Below are positions 5,204 to 6,877 of a DNA stretch of 6,877 nucleotides, piece after piece. Below the pieces are notes generated by a model. The model saw only the letters and a list, made by a program, of their open reading frames with translations, had not been told where the DNA came from and did not search any database. The stretch lies in contig JAAUZW010000015.1 of NCBI GenBank assembly GCA_014804385.1, positions 25,889 through 32,765 of the forward strand, written 5' to 3'. The stretch is from Lachnospiraceae bacterium. GTDB lineage: Bacteria; Bacillota; Clostridia; Lachnospirales; Lachnospiraceae. Both the position numbers and the translations under genes were made by a program. How positions within the stretch are numbered: position 1 is the first letter of the stretch; each line of letters starts with the position of its first letter.

Positions 5204-6292
5204 ATGTCGTTTACAGATCAAAAAAGAGCAGAGATAGAAAAATATATCTTTCGTAAGATCGCGCTGGACGATGAAGCGCTTGTGGCTAAGACAATGGACA
5301 GCTTCGGTATATCTATTACCTCCGTAAAACGCTATTTGAAAAAGGCGGCGGAGAAAGGTGTTATAGAAGAATGTACGGTTCGTGCCAGCGGCTATGTCTT
5401 GACGGAGCAGTCCTGGGAGGAGCAGGTGGAGCTGGGAGCCGTCCTGCCTCAGGAGGATAAGATCTATGACGAACTGTTGCAGAAGCGGCTTGCCGGATGC
5501 GGACAGGAAGCACGGCGTATCTGGCAGTATGTCTGTGCGGAAATGCTGAATAATGCCATCGAGCACTCCAGAGGAAGCCGGATCAGGGTCATCCTGCGAA
5601 GGAATGTGTTATATACCTCAGTGATCATTGAGGATGACGGGGTGGGTGTGTTTCGGACACTAATGGATTATATGGCGGGGCATGGTTGGGACGAGCCAAG
5701 TGAGGAGGACGCCCTGGTGGAGTTATATAAAGGAAAGATTACCAGCGATGCTTCCGCTCATTCCGGGGAGGGAATCTTTTTTTCCTCGAAAGCGGTGGAC
5801 GCTTTTGCCATCTGGTCCGGGGCGAAGGTGTATAAGTGCCGCGGCGGAGAACTGCAGGCTGTGATAGAGAATCATCTGCTGGCCTATGCATCGCGCATGG
5901 AGGAAATCGGTACGATGGTGATGATGGTATTGGAAAATGAGACATCCAGAAAATTATCGGAGGTATTTGATATGTATGCAGATGTAGACGAGGGATTTAT
6001 CCGCACCAAGATACCTGTAAAGGAAGCATGTATTTCGGGAGAGCCGGTGGCCCGCTCACAGGCGCGAAGGATCTGTAACCGTCTGGCGGAATTTAGGGAA
6101 GTCATTCTGGATTTTGACGGCGTGGAGATCATGGGACAGGGTTTTGCCGATGAGATATTCCGCGTATATGCAGCGGCGCACCCTCAGGTGATATTGTGTC
6201 CTGTTAATATGGAGCGGGAGGTGTCGCGGATGATACGGCATGTGAGCCGCGGCAGTCTTGCGGAAAATGTACGGCCCCAGGCGGTGGGATAA
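5204..6292 (+). CDS. HTH - GHKL ATPase - STAS-like (DUF4325) fusion regulator
   Basis: A 362-residue soluble protein with three recognisable parts. Residues about 5-68 look like a winged-helix DNA-binding domain, with the likely recognition helix at ITSVKRYLKKAAEKGVI. Residues about 85-245 form a GHKL (Bergerat) ATP-binding domain: N-box E113-M-L-N-N117-A-I-E-H121, G1 box EDDGVG (143-148) and G2-like HSGEGI (186-191). Residues about 270-345 match the STAS-like DUF4325 family: RSQARRICNRL, VILDFDGVEIMGQGFADEIF. There is no sensor, transmembrane segment or histidine-kinase dimerisation domain, so it is not an ordinary two-component kinase. GHKL anti-sigma kinases and STAS antagonists are usually separate partners, as in SpoIIAB and SpoIIAA; here equivalent folds are fused to a DNA-binding region. 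The ATG at 5204 has AAGGAG 5 nt upstream. It is divergent from the glycosyltransferase genes. Its actual target and signal are unknown. Confidence 0.87.
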   Translation: MSFTDQKRAEIEKYIFRKIALDDEALVAKTMDSFGISITSVKRYLKKAAEKGVIEECTVRASGYVLTEQSWEEQVELGAVLPQEDKIYDELLQKRLAGCGQEARRIWQYVCAEMLNNAIEHSRGSRIRVILRRNVLYTSVIIEDDGVGVFRTLMDYMAGHGWDEPSEEDALVELYKGKITSDASAHSGEGIFFSSKAVDAFAIWSGAKVYKCRGGELQAVIENHLLAYASRMEEIGTMVMMVLENETSRKLSEVFDMYADVDEGFIRTKIPVKEACISGEPVARSQARRICNRLAEFREVILDFDGVEIMGQGFADEIFRVYAAAHPQVILCPVNMEREVSRMIRHVSRGSLAENVRPQAVG

Positions 6293-6310
6293 TTTTTTTA
6301 AAAATACCGG

Positions 6311-6339
6311 TTGACATTCCCTCCCAATAGGCGTATTAT
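6311..6339 (+). promoter_or_regulatory. Strong sigma-A promoter for cysK
   Basis: A perfect -35 TTGACA (6311-6316), a 17-bp spacer and -10 TATTAT (6334-6339, 5 of 6). A TATAAT overlaps three bases further on with 20-bp spacing. The start point should be near 6346, leaving a leader of about 60 nt. Confidence 0.8.
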
Positions 6340-6347
6340 AATTTCAT

Positions 6348-6370
6348 ACTTAACCTAGTAAATAAGTAGG
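6348..6370. promoter_or_regulatory. Dyad at the cysK start point, possible operator
   Basis: Just after the -10 box there is an imperfect dyad: ACTTA (6348-6352) with TAAGT (6363-6367), interleaved with CCTA (6354-6357) and TAGG (6367-6370). It covers the expected transcription start, a typical repressor position. Sulfur genes in Firmicutes are often controlled by Rrf2-family repressors (CymR/IscR type), so such a repressor is a reasonable but unproven candidate. Confidence 0.35.
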
Positions 6371-6404
6371 AAATAAAAACGGAGAATAGAAGGAGGAAGA
6401 AAAA

Positions 6405-6877
6405 ATGGCTAACATTAAAAAGAGCGCATCGGAGTTGGTAGGGCACACACCGCTTCTGGAGGTGACCAATTATGAGGAAAAGAACGGCATCGTAGATGCG
6501 ACGATTCTGGTGAAATTAGAGTATTTTAATCCGGCGGGATCGGTGAAGGATCGAATCGCCCTGCATATGATCGAGGTGGCGGAGCGGGAAGGAAAGCTGA
6601 AACCCGGCGGTACGATCATCGAGCCCACCAGCGGCAACACAGGCATCGGTCTGGCGGCGGTGGCGGCTGCCAAGGGCTATAAAGCAGTGTTGACGCTGCC
6701 GGAGACAATGAGCGTGGAGCGCCGCAAACTTCTGCAGGCCTACGGGGCGCAGCTGGTGCTGACGGATGGCGCTCAGGGTATGAAGGGAGCTATTGCGAAG
6801 GCGGAGGAGCTGCAGGCGTCTACTCCGGGCTCTATCATTCTGGGGCAGTTTGTCAATCCGGCGAACCCGGCGATCCA
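6405..6877 (+). CDS. cysK: Cysteine synthase (O-acetylserine sulfhydrylase), 3' end outside window
   Basis: The first 157 codons of a PLP-dependent enzyme that makes L-cysteine and acetate from O-acetyl-L-serine and sulfide, the last step of cysteine biosynthesis in the cytoplasm. Diagnostic motifs: LVGHTPLLEV (11-20), FNPAGSVKDRIA (41-52) with the PLP-binding Lys48, the substrate loop PTSGNTG (74-80), LPETMSVERR (98-107) and QFVNPANP just before the window end. Family members are about 300-310 residues, so roughly half is present. The ATG at 6405 has AGGAGG (6391-6396) 8 nt upstream. A close relative such as cystathionine beta-synthase or CysM cannot be fully excluded from the N-terminal half, but the motif set fits CysK best. 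Confidence 0.94.
   Translation, partial: MANIKKSASELVGHTPLLEVTNYEEKNGIVDATILVKLEYFNPAGSVKDRIALHMIEVAEREGKLKPGGTIIEPTSGNTGIGLAAVAAAKGYKAVLTLPETMSVERRKLLQAYGAQLVLTDGAQGMKGAIAKAEELQASTPGSIILGQFVNPANPAI

Noticed and set aside
5171..5566. A 131-codon - strand frame antisense to the regulator gene
   Set aside because: It overlaps a gene with recognisable GHKL and STAS-like domains, crosses its promoter region, and shows no recognisable motif or ribosome binding site.
6276..6299. A possible terminator at the end of the HTH-ATPase-STAS gene (CCCA/TGGG stem then seven Ts)
   Set aside because: The stem is only 4 bp and lies inside the coding end, with a gap before the T run; too weak to list as a feature, though some termination cannot be excluded.

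Overview
This window looks like chromosome from a motile, Gram-positive anaerobe of the class Clostridia, most likely Lachnospiraceae. The evidence is the clostridial-type flagellin C-terminus, strong AAGGAG-type ribosome binding sites, AT-rich intergenic DNA with sigma-A-like promoters, and intrinsic terminators with short gaps. The family assignment is inference from sequence style. No phage, transposase, CRISPR, rRNA or tRNA sequence was seen.

Layout. (1) 1-282, + strand: the 3' end of a flagellin gene, closed by a bidirectional terminator at 322-353. (2) 360-3646, - strand, convergent with flagellin: three tandem paralogous glycosyltransferases (GT2 catalytic domain plus TPR-like C-terminal half). 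They are driven by a promoter at 3794-3822 and preceded by a leader of about 140 nt that contains four inverted repeats. (3) 3845-4987, - strand: a fourth, unrelated glycosyltransferase (CgeB/DUF3880-like) with its own promoter. (4) 4988-5203: a divergent control region with two promoters and an 18-bp perfect palindrome. (5) 5204-6292, + strand: one protein joining an N-terminal HTH-like region, a GHKL ATPase domain and a STAS-like DUF4325 domain. (6) 6405 to the window end, + strand: the start of cysteine synthase (cysK) with a good promoter and a dyad that could be an operator.

How the parts may fit together. Glycosyltransferase genes beside a flagellin gene commonly glycosylate flagellin, so genes 360-4987 are best read as a small glycosylation cassette. 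The acceptor and the sugar are not shown by the sequence. The three GT2-TPR proteins share near-identical catalytic motifs but differ in their TPR-like halves, as expected if they perform successive or alternative sugar transfers. The HTH-ATPase-STAS protein resembles the anti-sigma/anti-anti-sigma toolkit packed into one chain. Its promoter region faces the glycosyltransferase promoter and holds the palindrome, so it may control itself and perhaps the cassette; this is a hypothesis. cysK appears to be an independent metabolic gene.

The longest gene-free stretches are 3647-3844 and 4988-5203. Both are short and full of regulatory signals, described below.
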